Source: Desulfovibrio sp. UIB00
Lineage (GTDB): Bacteria > Desulfobacterota > Desulfovibrionia > Desulfovibrionales > Desulfovibrionaceae
Length of the DNA: 64,000 bases
Direction: 5' to 3'
Assembly (NCBI RefSeq): GCF_022508225.1
Contig: NZ_JAETXJ010000008.1
Coordinates: 102,558 to 166,557 of the forward strand
In this document: positions 42,555-51,507 of the stretch, piece by piece
Layout of the letters: every line of letters begins with the position of its first letter
How positions within the stretch are numbered: the stretch's first letter is position 1
Program-made: the position numbers and the translations under genes
Notes under the pieces: generated by a model
Told to the model about the DNA's origin: nothing
What the model saw: the letters and a program-made list of their open reading frames with translations, nothing else
Database searches by the model: none

Positions 42555-44279
42555 TTAATGCGCCGTGGGCTTGAAAGCTCCAAGGCCGGTTTCAGACCGG
42601 ATTTTCTGGTCGGCAAAAGCCTCCCTTTCCTTCTGCGCCTGCGGGGACTGATCGCATATGGACACTACCCATATGCACAAAAAGGCCAGCGGCATGGAAA
42701 AAATGGCCGGGGAGGAATACGGAAAGGGCGCGGAGCCTGGCGGATTACCCAAGGTTGCCACCCACACGGCATCCGAGAGCATGGTCATGACCAGCGCGGC
42801 CAACAGACCCACAAAGCCCCCGGCAACAGCACCTCTGGTGGTGCAGCCCTTCCACAGCACCGAGAGGATCAGAGCCGGAAAGTTGGCCGAGGCCGCAATG
42901 GCAAAGGCCAGAGACACCATGAAGGCCACGTTCTGTTTTTCAAACACAATGCCCAGAAACATGGCGATGATGCCGAGGGCCACGGTTGTCAGCTTGGATA
43001 TCTTAAGTTCCTCGCTGGAGCTGGCCTTGCCCTTTTTGAGGGCAGAGGCGTACAGATCGTGCGCCACGGCGGACGCCCCCGAGAGCGTCAGCCCAGCCAC
43101 CACGGCCAGAATTGTGGCAAATGCCACCGCCGACATGAAGCCAAGAAAGATATTTCCGCCAATGGCGTTGGCCAGATGCACGGCAGCCATGTTGCTGCCC
43201 CCGCGCAAAACGCCGTTTGCATCGAGGAATTCGGGATTGGTGCTCACAAACACTATGGCCCCGAAGCCGATGATGAAGGTCAGAATGTAGAAATAGCCGA
43301 TCCATGTGGTTGCCCAGAGTACGCTTTTTCTGGCTTCCCTGGCGTCCGGCACGGTAAAAAAGCGCATCAGGATATGCGGCAGCCCGGCAGTGCCGAACAT
43401 GAGGGCAATACCGAGCGAAATGGCAGAAACGGGGTCTTTGACAAAACCGCCCGGCCCCATGATGGCCGCGCTTTTTTTGATGCCCACAGCGGCGGTGAAA
43501 AGTTTTTCGGGGCTGAAACCATACTGGGCCATAACCATAAAGGCCATAAACGAGGCCCCGCCGAGCAGCAGGCAGGCCTTGATGATCTGCACCCATGTGG
43601 TTGCCGTCATGCCGCCAAAAAGCACATAGGCCATCATGAGCAGGCCCACGATAACCACCGCATAGTGGTAATCAAGCCCGAAGAGCAGCTTGATGAGCTG
43701 CCCCGCGCCCACCATCTGAGCGATAAGATAGAACAACACCACAACCAGGGTGCCAGATGCGGCAAAAATGCGCACAGGCACCTGCTGGAGTCTGTAGGCC
43801 ACCACATCGGCAAAGGTGAAGCGCCCAAGATTACGCAGACGCTCCGCCAGCATGAAGGTTATGAGCGGCCAGCCCACCTGAAAGCCTATGGCGTATATCA
43901 GGCCGTCAAAGCCCGTTGCCATGACTGCGGCAGAAATGCCCAGAAAGGATGCCGCCGACATAAAGTCGCCCGCGATGGCAAGGCCGTTCTGAAAGCCCGT
44001 GATGCCGCCGCCTGCCGTGTAAAAATCCGCAGCGGAGCGTGTGCGCTTGGCGGCCCACTTGGTTATCCACAGCGATGCACCGACAAAAATGGTGAACATG
44101 ATGATGGCTGTCCAGTCGGTGTTCTGTTTTTGCGTTTCTTCAATGACACCCGCCGCCAGGGCCAGACCGGGCAGAAGGGCGACAAAAAGAACCATGAAGA
44201 AGGTTGTGGCGGTGATCGCTGGGGCGAGTTTGTGTCGCCCGAATTTATGGTCGCATGTGCAAGCGCTTATTCCCCTCAT
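42555..44279 (-). CDS. actP: cation/acetate symporter ActP-like
   Basis: The 574-residue protein has about 13 membrane helices of the sodium:solute symporter family. Typical segments are [52 protein letters not shown] text and [20 protein letters not shown] near the end. It probably imports acetate or a similar monocarboxylate with sodium or protons. Its start overlaps the DUF485 gene by ATGA. An N-terminal extension of ~20 residues precedes the first helix. Confidence 0.9.
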   Translation of the reverse strand: MRGISACTCDHKFGRHKLAPAITATTFFMVLFVALLPGLALAAGVIEETQKQNTDWTAIIMFTIFVGASLWITKWAAKRTRSAADFYTAGGGITGFQNGLAIAGDFMSAASFLGISAAVMATGFDGLIYAIGFQVGWPLITFMLAERLRNLGRFTFADVVAYRLQQVPVRIFAASGTLVVVLFYLIAQMVGAGQLIKLLFGLDYHYAVVIVGLLMMAYVLFGGMTATTWVQIIKACLLLGGASFMAFMVMAQYGFSPEKLFTAAVGIKKSAAIMGPGGFVKDPVSAISLGIALMFGTAGLPHILMRFFTVPDAREARKSVLWATTWIGYFYILTFIIGFGAIVFVSTNPEFLDANGVLRGGSNMAAVHLANAIGGNIFLGFMSAVAFATILAVVAGLTLSGASAVAHDLYASALKKGKASSSEELKISKLTTVALGIIAMFLGIVFEKQNVAFMVSLAFAIAASANFPALILSVLWKGCTTRGAVAGGFVGLLAALVMTMLSDAVWVATLGNPPGSAPFPYSSPAIFSMPLAFLCIWVVSICDQSPQAQKEREAFADQKIRSETGLGAFKPTAH

Positions 44280-44590
44280 GACTGCACCTCTTTTTCAAGA
44301 ATCTGCTTGAGCGCAGGGTCAAATTCGTTGTTGGCCTTGCGAACATAGACCGCTGTAAGCACAACGGTCAGCAGGATGATGCCGATGCCCAGGGGAATGC
44401 CCCATGTCGTCGTCATTCCTGCTGCAAGAGGTGTGGCAAAGAGCTGCTTGTCAAAGGCGACAACCAGAATAAAACCGTAATACGCGGCAAAAACCACAAG
44501 CGTGAGTCGCCAGCCAAGGGCGTTGCGCGTCTTGATCAAGTGCTGATATTGCGCATTCTTTTCGATTCGTTGCGTCAGTTCTGAGGCCAT
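44276..44590 (-). CDS. DUF485 membrane protein (YjcH-like)
   Basis: The 104-residue protein has two membrane helices ([17 protein letters not shown] and [25 protein letters not shown]) and the DUF485 layout of YjcH, which is nearly always encoded just before actP. Its exact role is not known. GAGGAGGGAACA precedes the ATG at 44590. It overlaps actP by four bases. Confidence 0.88.
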   Translation of the reverse strand: MASELTQRIEKNAQYQHLIKTRNALGWRLTLVVFAAYYGFILVVAFDKQLFATPLAAGMTTTWGIPLGIGIILLTVVLTAVYVRKANNEFDPALKQILEKEVQS

Positions 44591-44644
44591 TGTTCCCTCC
44601 TCGCATACATTTGTCCGCAATGTCTTTTGCGCAGACATTGGATG

Positions 44645-45277
44645 TTATGGGAGCCTGTGTGCGCCGTATCCGCGCGATTGCAGCGCCAGATACATCATGG
44701 CGGCTGTTATGGCGTCGTTCATGGCATCGTGCCTTGGCAGCGTGGGAAGGCGAAGGTTTTTGACCATCGTTTCCCATCGCAGATCAATGTAGGCGCCAGG
44801 ATATTGCGCAAATCGCCAGTCGTAATAGCGGCCTGAAACCTCTATGCGACTGTTTGGCAATGCTGCCCCCATCAGTGGCCTCAAGTTTTTGTTCAACACT
44901 GCAAGGTCGTATTGCAGATAATAGCCCACCAGTGTTCTGCCTCTGACAAACTGAAGAAAAGCCGACAACACATCCTGAAGCGGCAGACCCGTGCTGAAAT
45001 CACACGGGCGCAACCCGTGCACGCGCACATTCTGCCCGTCAGGGGCATGCTGCGGCGTTATCAGCGCGTAAAAGGCGTCTCTGGTGCAAAGACGCCTGCC
45101 GTCTATGCAGACGGCGGCGATGGATAAAAGCTCAGCTTCCTTCACATTGAGCGAGGTCGTTTCGCAATCAATGCTTACAAGCAGGCCGTCATCCTGATCC
45201 AGCAGGGAACGGTAGGGTTCCCGCAGGCCGCGTATGCGCCAGCGGCGCGCCACGGTCTGTATCCAGGTGTTTTGCAT
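44645..45277 (-). CDS. DnaQ-like 3'-5' exonuclease
   Basis: The 210-residue protein fits the DEDDh exonuclease family: LVSIDCETTSLNVKEAELLSIAAV (ExoI), LVGYYLQYDLAVLNKNL (ExoII) and LPRHDAMNDAITAAMMYL (ExoIII). A ~30-residue basic N-terminus precedes the core. It lies 1 bp after the CNB/CBS/nucleotidyltransferase gene and 54 bp before DUF485-actP. This association of an exonuclease with the acetate-permease regulator is recurrent in proteobacteria, but the reason is not established. Confidence 0.85.
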   Translation of the reverse strand: MQNTWIQTVARRWRIRGLREPYRSLLDQDDGLLVSIDCETTSLNVKEAELLSIAAVCIDGRRLCTRDAFYALITPQHAPDGQNVRVHGLRPCDFSTGLPLQDVLSAFLQFVRGRTLVGYYLQYDLAVLNKNLRPLMGAALPNSRIEVSGRYYDWRFAQYPGAYIDLRWETMVKNLRLPTLPRHDAMNDAITAAMMYLALQSRGYGAHRLP

Positions 45278-45278
45278 T

Positions 45279-47093
45279 TCAGAACCTGTCCAGCCCGTAG
45301 CGCTGATTGATCAAGCGTTTGAAGCGCTTGACCACCTGGAGGGCATCCTGCAACAGGTCTTTGTCCAGAGTGGACAGGGAGGCCGTGTCAATCTCGTTGC
45401 TCAGGGGGTTCCCCTTGCGCAGCATTTCAAGGCCTGCGTCCAGCCGCAGGCGCATCAGAAAGGCCAGGGATTCGGCCAGGTCATCTGCCTGTGATTTTTC
45501 AATAATACTCCGTGATGTGAGGGCCTCCAGTCGGTCAAAGCTGTTGGTGGCGTAAATGCCCGCCTCCAGCGCCAGAATACGGGCACCGTGCACAATGGGG
45601 AAAATGCCCGCTTTCTTGATGTCGAGCAGGGCGTTTTTTTCGCGGTTCAGCAGTTGCCGCCAAAAGCCGCTTTCGCCTGTTCGGGTGGGGAACTGCTCAA
45701 TGGGCAGGGCCATGCGCGCTAGCCACGCCGCGTCATCGTGCAGGGCCGAGCGCAAGGCCTTGCGGCAGGCCTCAAGCCAGGAGGCCGGGCCGGAGACTGT
45801 TTCCGCATCCAGAAAAATTGCCAGATGCATAAGCCCCTCGCCCTGCGCGGAATCCGCCCACTGGCGCAGGGTCTGTTCCCAGCCTCGCACTGTATGCCGC
45901 CAAAGCGGCTGGTTCACCATCATATCGCCTGGGCAGGGCGGGTAGCCAAGGCTGAGCATGCGCTCCGTAAAGCTGTTTGCAGAGTGTTCCACCTCCTTTT
46001 CGTCCAGGCCTTCCGCGAGAATCAGCGCGTTGTCCTGGTCTGTTTTCAGTATCTGCTCGCCCCGTCCTTCGGAGCCAAGAGCGAGCAGGGCGCTCCCGGC
46101 AAATACGGCGGGCGTGGCCGTCATCTGCCAGAGACGAGCCATAAGCTGCGCGTTGAGCACCTGCACAAGGCGCGCGAGCTGGGGCGTTTTTATGCCCTGG
46201 GTAACGAGGGTTGTTATCAGGGCTTCCATGTCCCGCATGGCACTGTGCAGGTCGGCCAGGGTGGTGGCTGCCTCGAGCTGCCGCGCGATCGACAGGGAAT
46301 GGTTGGAAAAATAGGAAAGCAGGTCGATCATGGCCAGAACGCCCACTGGCTGGCCCTTGTCCGTCACCACAATGCGGTGGATGTTGTGGCGGGTCATGAG
46401 AAGCAGGGCATTGAAAAGGTAGTCGTCCTTTTCGCAGCTCAGCAGGGAAAACTGGGCGCAGGCCCTGAGTGGCGTCTGGTTGGAAACCGCATTTGCCACG
46501 ATGTCGCAAAAGTCGCCCGTGGTGAAAATCCCGGTGCTGGAACCGTCGCGCACAAAGATGGATCGCCTCCGGCTTTTCTTCATGCGCTGTGCGGCGTGGG
46601 CAATGGTATCCGTTGCTTCGGCAAATATGGGGGGGCGAAAGCCCGCATCGCTGATCTTGACCGCAAAAAGGCTCTGCCATTCGCGGCGGTCGCGGCTTTG
46701 GGCAAGCTGACCCAGCTTGTCGGACACGGTTGCAAAAAAGTACGCGCCGAAAAGCGAGTTCTTTTCCGTCAGTGCCAGCACCTCCCGTCCAGGGAACACG
46801 CAAAGCAGCACTTCTTCGTGTGCCACAAACCTGTGCCGCGTTCTGCCTGTGGCCAAGGCGCGACAGTCAAAGGCCTCGTGTTCACGGTATGCACCCACAA
46901 TTTCCTCGCCCGACATTTCACGAACAAGGCCCTTCATGACCAGATAGAGAGCATCGACCGCACTCCCCGAGGCAAGAATCTCCTGATCATTGCTGAAAAA
47001 AAGGATGTCGGCAGAGGCCGACAGGGCAGATGCCTCTGCCTTGGTCAGCAGATCAAAGGGGGGGTGCGTGAGGTCAAAGCGGGTGTTTGGCAT
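45279..47093 (-). CDS. cyclic-nucleotide-binding/CBS/DUF294 nucleotidyltransferase-like protein
   Basis: The ~604-residue protein has an N-terminal cyclic-nucleotide-binding-like domain (ILASGSAVDALYLVMKGLVREMSGEEIVG), two CBS motifs (SIFVRDGSSTGIFTTGDFCDIVA and IHRIVVTDKGQPVGVLAMIDLL), then a DUF294 nucleotidyltransferase-like core with ALGSEGRGEQILKTDQDNALI and a C-terminal helical DUF294_C domain. It resembles GlnD-like sensor proteins without a kinase. The start at 47093 has only a weak site. It probably regulates the downstream actP unit. Confidence 0.85.
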   Translation of the reverse strand: MPNTRFDLTHPPFDLLTKAEASALSASADILFFSNDQEILASGSAVDALYLVMKGLVREMSGEEIVGAYREHEAFDCRALATGRTRHRFVAHEEVLLCVFPGREVLALTEKNSLFGAYFFATVSDKLGQLAQSRDRREWQSLFAVKISDAGFRPPIFAEATDTIAHAAQRMKKSRRRSIFVRDGSSTGIFTTGDFCDIVANAVSNQTPLRACAQFSLLSCEKDDYLFNALLLMTRHNIHRIVVTDKGQPVGVLAMIDLLSYFSNHSLSIARQLEAATTLADLHSAMRDMEALITTLVTQGIKTPQLARLVQVLNAQLMARLWQMTATPAVFAGSALLALGSEGRGEQILKTDQDNALILAEGLDEKEVEHSANSFTERMLSLGYPPCPGDMMVNQPLWRHTVRGWEQTLRQWADSAQGEGLMHLAIFLDAETVSGPASWLEACRKALRSALHDDAAWLARMALPIEQFPTRTGESGFWRQLLNREKNALLDIKKAGIFPIVHGARILALEAGIYATNSFDRLEALTSRSIIEKSQADDLAESLAFLMRLRLDAGLEMLRKGNPLSNEIDTASLSTLDKDLLQDALQVVKRFKRLINQRYGLDRF

Positions 47094-47149
47094 AGTCAGC
47101 CCCGAATGCGTCCCTACGGTATGATTGTATTTTTGCCGACCGCGCCGTG

Positions 47150-47540
47150 CCTGCGTGAGTTTTCTGTTGTGCGAATTATGTTTGCAATTCATAGAAACTG
47201 TTCAATCAATGAGCTGTTTGTGCTTCATGAATAAATAAAAATTATTGTATGTAACTAATGTATGTGAAATATTTCATTGATTGTTTATACAGTTTATAGA
47301 AGCAAAGTTTAACAAAAAATTTGCTATTGAAATTATCAATACACTACAATTAATATCTTAAGTCGTGCAATGATTATTTTTTATAGTCATTAATATTAAT
47401 AAAAATGAATTATAAATAAATTTTTTTGTTAAAATGATCGTTTTTATACACATAAACAATTCAGTAATCAGGATTGTGTGCAATATATGTAGCTGGGGCA
47501 TGCAGGTTCAATAGAAAAAAGAGGCATGCAATAGTAGCGG
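47150..47540. other. AT-rich non-coding stretch
   Basis: This part of the 943-bp gap between the CNB/CBS gene and the RRM gene is very AT-rich, with long runs of A and T (for example around 47390-47425), unlike the rest of the window. No ORF of interest is present. It may be a promoter-proximal silenced or acquired patch, or an unrecognised regulatory region upstream of the CNB/CBS gene. Confidence 0.5.
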
Positions 47541-47746
47541 CTTTGTGACTTGTGGGCTTCCCTTCGTCAGAGCAAACAATTGGGGGAGGCGTGCCGAGAA
47601 GCTGTTTCGCAGGCAAGGGCCTAAGGCTGGCTGTAATGCCTTTGCCTCATTGCATAGCAATACAGTCTGCTTTTTACGCGGAGGCAAGCAAGGGCAGGAG
47701 GGCGCAGTCGTTTATCCGCAATAAGCAGGGCGAAGTTTGGCTGCAT

Positions 47747-47757
47747 GGGGGGGGGGG
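47747..47757. repeat. G11 homopolymer tract
   Basis: Eleven consecutive G residues lie between two short plus-strand ORFs (47552-47761 and 47737-47949) in different frames. A change in tract length could fuse them. Neither ORF is recognisable, so the biological meaning is uncertain, and this kind of tract is also error-prone in sequencing. Confidence 0.7.
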
Positions 47758-47899
47758 CTGAGCGCAGGAGCGATGTGCGGGAAAAGGGTATACGGCAGTT
47801 TAGCGGCGAGTTTAGCAATACGTGGGATGGCCCATCGTTTGCCTGTGGAGCATGGGGAAGAAGCCGTCGGCGGATGGTGCGGTAGGAGGCAAAAATGCT

Positions 47900-47944
47900 G
47901 CGGCGGAGCTTTCGGCAGATATTGTCTGTCGAAAGCTCCGCCGC
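47900..47944. other. large perfect hairpin, 15-bp arms
   Basis: GCGGCGGAGCTTTCG (47900-47914) is exactly complementary to CGAAAGCTCCGCCGC (47930-47944), and CAGA/TCTG continue the pairing inward. It is not followed by a T-run. It lies about 100 bp past the RRM gene stop codon and just beyond that gene's terminator. A GGAGG plus ATG at 47884-47897 precedes it on the plus strand. Confidence 0.6.
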
Positions 47945-47991
47945 GCTAGAATGTGCAGGAGCGCTCTTGGGCGATCCTAAGGTGCGCGCAA

Positions 47992-48016
47992 CAAAAAACG
48001 CCCCAATTGGGGCGTG
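47992..48016 (-). terminator. terminator of the RRM protein gene
   Basis: ACGCCCCAATTGGGGCGT is a perfect 9-bp palindrome; on the minus strand TTTTTTG follows. It lies 21 bases past the stop codon. Confidence 0.85.
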
Positions 48017-48036
48017 TCTTTGTCCGTTACAGCGCC

Positions 48037-48303
48037 CTAGTAGCGGGGCTGGCGCGGGGCTCTGGGTTTGGCTTCGTTCACGCGCAGCGTGCGACCGCCA
48101 AAGCTGAAGTTGTCCAAAGCTTCGATGGCGGAGTCGGCCTCGCCGTCTTCCATTTCCACAAAGCCAAAGCCGCGGGCACGGCCGGTATCCCTGTCGCTAA
48201 CAAGTTTCACAGACAGGACGCTGCCATATTCGGCAAAAAGGTCCTGGACCTGTTCTTCAGTGGCAGACCAAGGAAGGTTCCCGACATAGATGGACTTAGA
48301 CAT
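48037..48303 (-). CDS. RRM-type RNA-binding protein
   Basis: The 88-residue protein is a single RNA recognition motif: KSIYVGNLPWSATEEQVQDLF (RNP2) and GRARGFGFVEMEDGEADSAIEAL (RNP1), with a short basic tail. Such single-RRM proteins in bacteria are often cold-induced and bind single-stranded RNA. GAGAGGGTG precedes the ATG at 48303. A TTGACA about 105 bases upstream (48407-48412) may be the -35 of a promoter with a long leader, but its -10 is poor. Confidence 0.9.
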   Translation of the reverse strand: MSKSIYVGNLPWSATEEQVQDLFAEYGSVLSVKLVSDRDTGRARGFGFVEMEDGEADSAIEALDNFSFGGRTLRVNEAKPRAPRQPRY

Positions 48304-48629
48304 GAAACACCCTCTCAAAAAAAACAATCTTCCCGCGCTTACGCCCAGTAAAACGTATTACCGGTACGCGGCCCATGAAAAACATGGAAACACGCTTTGT
48401 CGGCCTTGTCAACGAATCGCCAAAAAAAAGTTGGTATTGCGTATCCTGGTGTTTAAAATAGGGCGCAAACCCGCAGTGAGAAAGGATGAAATGGAGATAG
48501 GCGAATGATTGGCAGGAGGTTGTGCAAAGAATCTCAAAATATGGTGATCATCGGATGTTCAATACATCACGCAGACACAACGGGCCTTGAAAAGATAAAT
48601 AGTGGCACAGTGCATTGCTAACAATCAAA

Positions 48630-48645
48630 TTGGTTGTTCAACCAA
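48630..48645. promoter_or_regulatory. 16-bp palindrome in the RRM-dnaB gap
   Basis: TTGGTTGTTCAACCAA is a perfect palindrome with a 2-base centre. It lies in the 468-bp AT-rich gap, about 330 bp upstream of the RRM start and just past the dnaB end. It may be a regulator site; no transcript is identified. The rest of the gap shows only the dnaB terminator candidate. Confidence 0.35.
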
Positions 48646-48721
48646 CATTAAAATAGAAAACTATTGCTTGGAAAATACGTTCAGGCTGTAATTATTAGTG
48701 TCATACCAATTAGGGTGCTAA

Positions 48722-48763
48722 AGAGCCGCACAACGACAGCTTTTGCGTCAGTTGCACGGCTCT
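48722..48763 (-). terminator. terminator candidate of dnaB
   Basis: On the minus strand AGAGCCGTGCAACTGACGC pairs imperfectly with GCTGTCGTTGTGCGGCTCT, followed by only a short TTTAG. It lies 9 bases past the dnaB stop. Confidence 0.5.
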
Positions 48764-48771
48764 GAAATTGG

Positions 48772-50268
48772 CTAGGCTCCGCCCTCTGATGGCGGGGGCA
48801 TCCAGTCTGGCGCGATATCTTCAAACGAAGTGTAGGGCGACATATACATAAGCTCTGCAACGCCCACCGGGCCGTTGCGCTGCTTGCCGATAATAATTTC
48901 GGCAATGCCCTGGGGCGGTCGGTCGGCGGGTTTTTGAAATTTGTATACGTCATCGCGGTATACAAACATGATAACGTCGGCGTCCTGCTCAATAGCGCCA
49001 GATTCGCGAAGGTCCGAAAGCATGGGGCGTTTGTCGCTGCGTTCTTCCACCTTGCGGTTAAGCTGCGAAAGCGCAACCACGGGTACGTTCATTTCCTTGG
49101 CAAGGCCTTTGAGCGAACGCGATATATCCGAAATTTCCAGTTCGCGCGAATCGGTGCGGCGGCTGGTACGCATGAGCTGCAGGTAGTCCACAACCACCAT
49201 GCCAAGGCCTTTGTCCGCCTTGAGGCGACGGGCGCGGGCGCGCAGTTCCAACGTGGTGAGCGCCGGGGTGTCGTCAATAAATATGGGCGCACGGGCCACA
49301 ACGTCCGCCGCGTCATAGAGGCGCTGCCAGTCTTCGTCTGTCAGAAGAGAAGGACGGCGCAATTTGGAAAGATCCACCTTGCCCCAAACTGCCAGCATGC
49401 GCTGCATGAGCTGTTCCTTGCTCATTTCGAGCGAAAAAACAGCCACAGGCACGTTCTGGCGCACGGCAGCGTTGATGGCCATGCACATGGAAAATGCCGT
49501 CTTGCCCATACTGGGGCGGGCCGCAACAATAATGAGATCTGAGGGTTGCAGACCAGCGGTCAGTTTGTCCAGGCGGGTATAGCCGGTGGTGACGCCTGTA
49601 ATGACGTCCTTGGCATCGGCCAGCTTGGAAAGTTTGTCAAACACCCGTTCCAGCAGTTCTCGAGTGGGGGTAAAATCCTTGCCCGAGGTGCGCTGCGAAA
49701 TGGAAAAAACCGCCTGTTCGGATTCGTCCAGCAGTTCGCCAACTTCGCGCGTGGCATCGTAACAGTTGACTATGATGCCGGAGCAGGCGTTGATCAGGCT
49801 GCGCTGCAAGGATTTGTCGCGGACTATGGTGGCGTAGTATTCCGCATTGGCGCCAGAAACAACGGCCTGCGCCAGCTCGCCCAGATAGACCGCGCCGCCA
49901 GCTTCTTCAAGGGCGTTCATGCTCTTGAGCTGTTCGGCGGTGGCAATAAGGTCGAGGGGGGCCGATTTGCGGTAAAGCTCTAGAAACGCCTTGTAGATGG
50001 TGGCGTGTGCGGGCAGATAAAAATCTTCGTCAGTGAGCTGGTCTGCGATGGAGTGCATGAGCTGGGGGCGCATGAAAACGCCGCCGAGCACAGCCTGTTC
50101 GGCTTCAACACTGTGGGGGGGCACACGCCGCAGAATGTCGGCCTCGGCCTTTTCCGCGCTGTGCGCGTTTGAAGAGCGAGACTGTCCATCCTTGTTGCGG
50201 CCCTGCCCAAAAGGCGAGCCCCCGGCCGCGTGGCCGGGGGCGGAATTGCTATCGTTGCGGGAAACCAC
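48772..50268 (-). CDS. dnaB: replicative DNA helicase DnaB
   Basis: The 498-residue protein has the DnaB N-terminal domain (PHSVEAEQAVLGGVFM) and the RecA-type core with Walker A ARPSMGKTAFSMCMAIN, the Walker B VVVDYLQLM and VVALSQLNRKVEERSDKRPMLSDLRESG. A ~45-residue Ser/Gly-rich N-terminal extension precedes the core. It unwinds DNA ahead of the fork. The GTG start lies 8 bases after rplI, in the rpsF-rpsR-rplI-dnaB order common in bacteria. Confidence 0.97.
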   Translation of the reverse strand: MVSRNDSNSAPGHAAGGSPFGQGRNKDGQSRSSNAHSAEKAEADILRRVPPHSVEAEQAVLGGVFMRPQLMHSIADQLTDEDFYLPAHATIYKAFLELYRKSAPLDLIATAEQLKSMNALEEAGGAVYLGELAQAVVSGANAEYYATIVRDKSLQRSLINACSGIIVNCYDATREVGELLDESEQAVFSISQRTSGKDFTPTRELLERVFDKLSKLADAKDVITGVTTGYTRLDKLTAGLQPSDLIIVAARPSMGKTAFSMCMAINAAVRQNVPVAVFSLEMSKEQLMQRMLAVWGKVDLSKLRRPSLLTDEDWQRLYDAADVVARAPIFIDDTPALTTLELRARARRLKADKGLGMVVVDYLQLMRTSRRTDSRELEISDISRSLKGLAKEMNVPVVALSQLNRKVEERSDKRPMLSDLRESGAIEQDADVIMFVYRDDVYKFQKPADRPPQGIAEIIIGKQRNGPVGVAELMYMSPYTSFEDIAPDWMPPPSEGGA

Positions 50269-50276
50269 GCAAACCC

Positions 50277-50783
50277 CTACTGGGCTGCCTCGGCTTCTTC
50301 AGCGGGAGCAGCAGGTGCGGGTTCTTCTTCGATGGGCTGATGGTCGGAAATGACCTTCACCGGCACCATGGCGATCACGCTGGCGTGCAGGCGCACGCGA
50401 ACGGGATGTTCACCAAGGGTACGGATGGGGGCATCCATAAGGATGCGGCGGCGGTCAACTTCCACACCAAGGGCGGCAAGAGCGTCGCCGATGATGGTGG
50501 TGGTGACGGAGCCGTAAAGCTTGTCGTTGTCGCCCACGTGCATGGGGATAACAACTTCCAGGGCTTCCAGGCGGGCCTGGAGGGCCTGGGCGTCAGCGCG
50601 CACGGCATCCATGCGGGCCTGAAGCTTTTTGCGTTCCTGTTCAAAGCTCTTGAGGTTGGAAGGCGAAGCGACCATGGCCAGACCCTGCGGGAGCAGGAAA
50701 TTGCGGCCATAACCAGCTTTCACTTCAACCACATCGCCAAGGCTGCCGAGATTTTCAACGTCGGCGCGAAGTATCAGTTTCAT
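50277..50783 (-). CDS. rplI: ribosomal protein L9
   Basis: The 168-residue protein begins MKLILRADVENLGSLGDVVEVKAGYGRNFLLPQGLA, the L9 N-domain signature, and continues to the C-terminal globular domain (LYGSVTTTIIGDALAALGVEVDRR). A ~20-residue Pro/Ala/Glu tail follows. It binds 23S rRNA near the L1 stalk. It lies 10 bp after rpsR. Confidence 0.97.
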   Translation of the reverse strand: MKLILRADVENLGSLGDVVEVKAGYGRNFLLPQGLAMVASPSNLKSFEQERKKLQARMDAVRADAQALQARLEALEVVIPMHVGDNDKLYGSVTTTIIGDALAALGVEVDRRRILMDAPIRTLGEHPVRVRLHASVIAMVPVKVISDHQPIEEEPAPAAPAEEAEAAQ

Positions 50784-50793
50784 GTGCGCCTCC

Positions 50794-51057
50794 TTAAATG
50801 GTGCTCTTTTTCTTGACGCCGGAATCGTGCGTCGCGGTGTAGATGAGCAGGGCCATCTGGCGGGCGCGCTTGATTTCGCGGGTCAGCAGGCGCTGGTGAT
50901 GTGCGCAGGTGCCGGTGATGCGGCGGGCAATGATCTTGCCGCGCTCGGTGATGAAGTCGCGCAGGATGTCGGCGCGCTTGTAATCCAGGGGCAGATCTTT
51001 ATCTGCGCAGAAGCGGCAGAACTTGCGGCGCGGGGCAAATTTCTTCTTAAAAGCCAT
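50794..51057 (-). CDS. rpsR: ribosomal protein S18
   Basis: The 87-residue protein shows [66 protein letters not shown]. Its cysteines make it a zinc-type S18. It binds S6, encoded directly upstream, in the small subunit. The ATG at 51057 lies 1 base after the rpsF stop. Confidence 0.97.
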   Translation of the reverse strand: MAFKKKFAPRRKFCRFCADKDLPLDYKRADILRDFITERGKIIARRITGTCAHHQRLLTREIKRARQMALLIYTATHDSGVKKKSTI

Positions 51058-51058
51058 G

Positions 51059-51367
51059 TTAGGCAACCTCCCCGGCCACTTCGTCGGCCAACTTGACGGT
51101 CACAAACTTGAAGATGCCGTCGGTGATGCGAATGTTGCGTTCCAGCTCAGCGATAAGCTCAGCAGGAGCCTGGTACACCAGACGCACATAAAAGCCGCGC
51201 ATCAGTTTGCGAACCGGGTAGGCGAGGTCGCGCATGCCCCAATTGTCCACTTCCACCATGACGCCCTTCTCACGCTCGATGATCGCGGTAAGGGCGGCAA
51301 TGGTGCCCTCGCGAGTATCGGCGGAAAGCTCCGGGGAAAGGAGCAGCAGGGTTTCAAATTTCCGCAT
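51059..51367 (-). CDS. rpsF: ribosomal protein S6
   Basis: The 102-residue protein has the S6 pattern [64 protein letters not shown]. It pairs with S18 on the 30S platform. AAGGAGA precedes the ATG at 51367. It is the first gene of rpsF-rpsR-rplI-dnaB. Confidence 0.97.
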   Translation of the reverse strand: MRKFETLLLLSPELSADTREGTIAALTAIIEREKGVMVEVDNWGMRDLAYPVRKLMRGFYVRLVYQAPAELIAELERNIRITDGIFKFVTVKLADEVAGEVA

Positions 51368-51426
51368 TGGTATTCTCCTTTTGGATTGGCAGCCCACGCC
51401 ACACGGGGCGCGAGCAAGGAACGAGT

Positions 51427-51455
51427 CTTATACTTCCGGCAAATGGGCCTGTCAA
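51427..51455 (-). promoter_or_regulatory. strong sigma70 promoter of the rpsF operon
   Basis: On the minus strand TTGACA (51455-51450) and TATAAG (51432-51427) are separated by 17 bases, about 60 bases before the rpsF start. Confidence 0.85.
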
Positions 51456-51507
51456 GCCGAAATTTTCAGAAGGCCGAAAGCCTGCACTGCCAGGGTGATG
51501 CCGTGGG

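Noticed and set aside
42504..44348. A 614-codon plus-strand ORF
   Set aside because: It is antisense to actP, with a Gly/His/Lys-rich composition and no motif.
45738..47234. A 498-codon plus-strand ORF
   Set aside because: It is antisense to the CNB/CBS/nucleotidyltransferase gene.
47895..48107. A 70-codon ORF starting behind a GGAGG-ATG at 47884-47897
   Set aside because: It runs through the hairpin, the RRM gene terminator and the antisense of the RRM gene. The good RBS is noted, but coding is unlikely.
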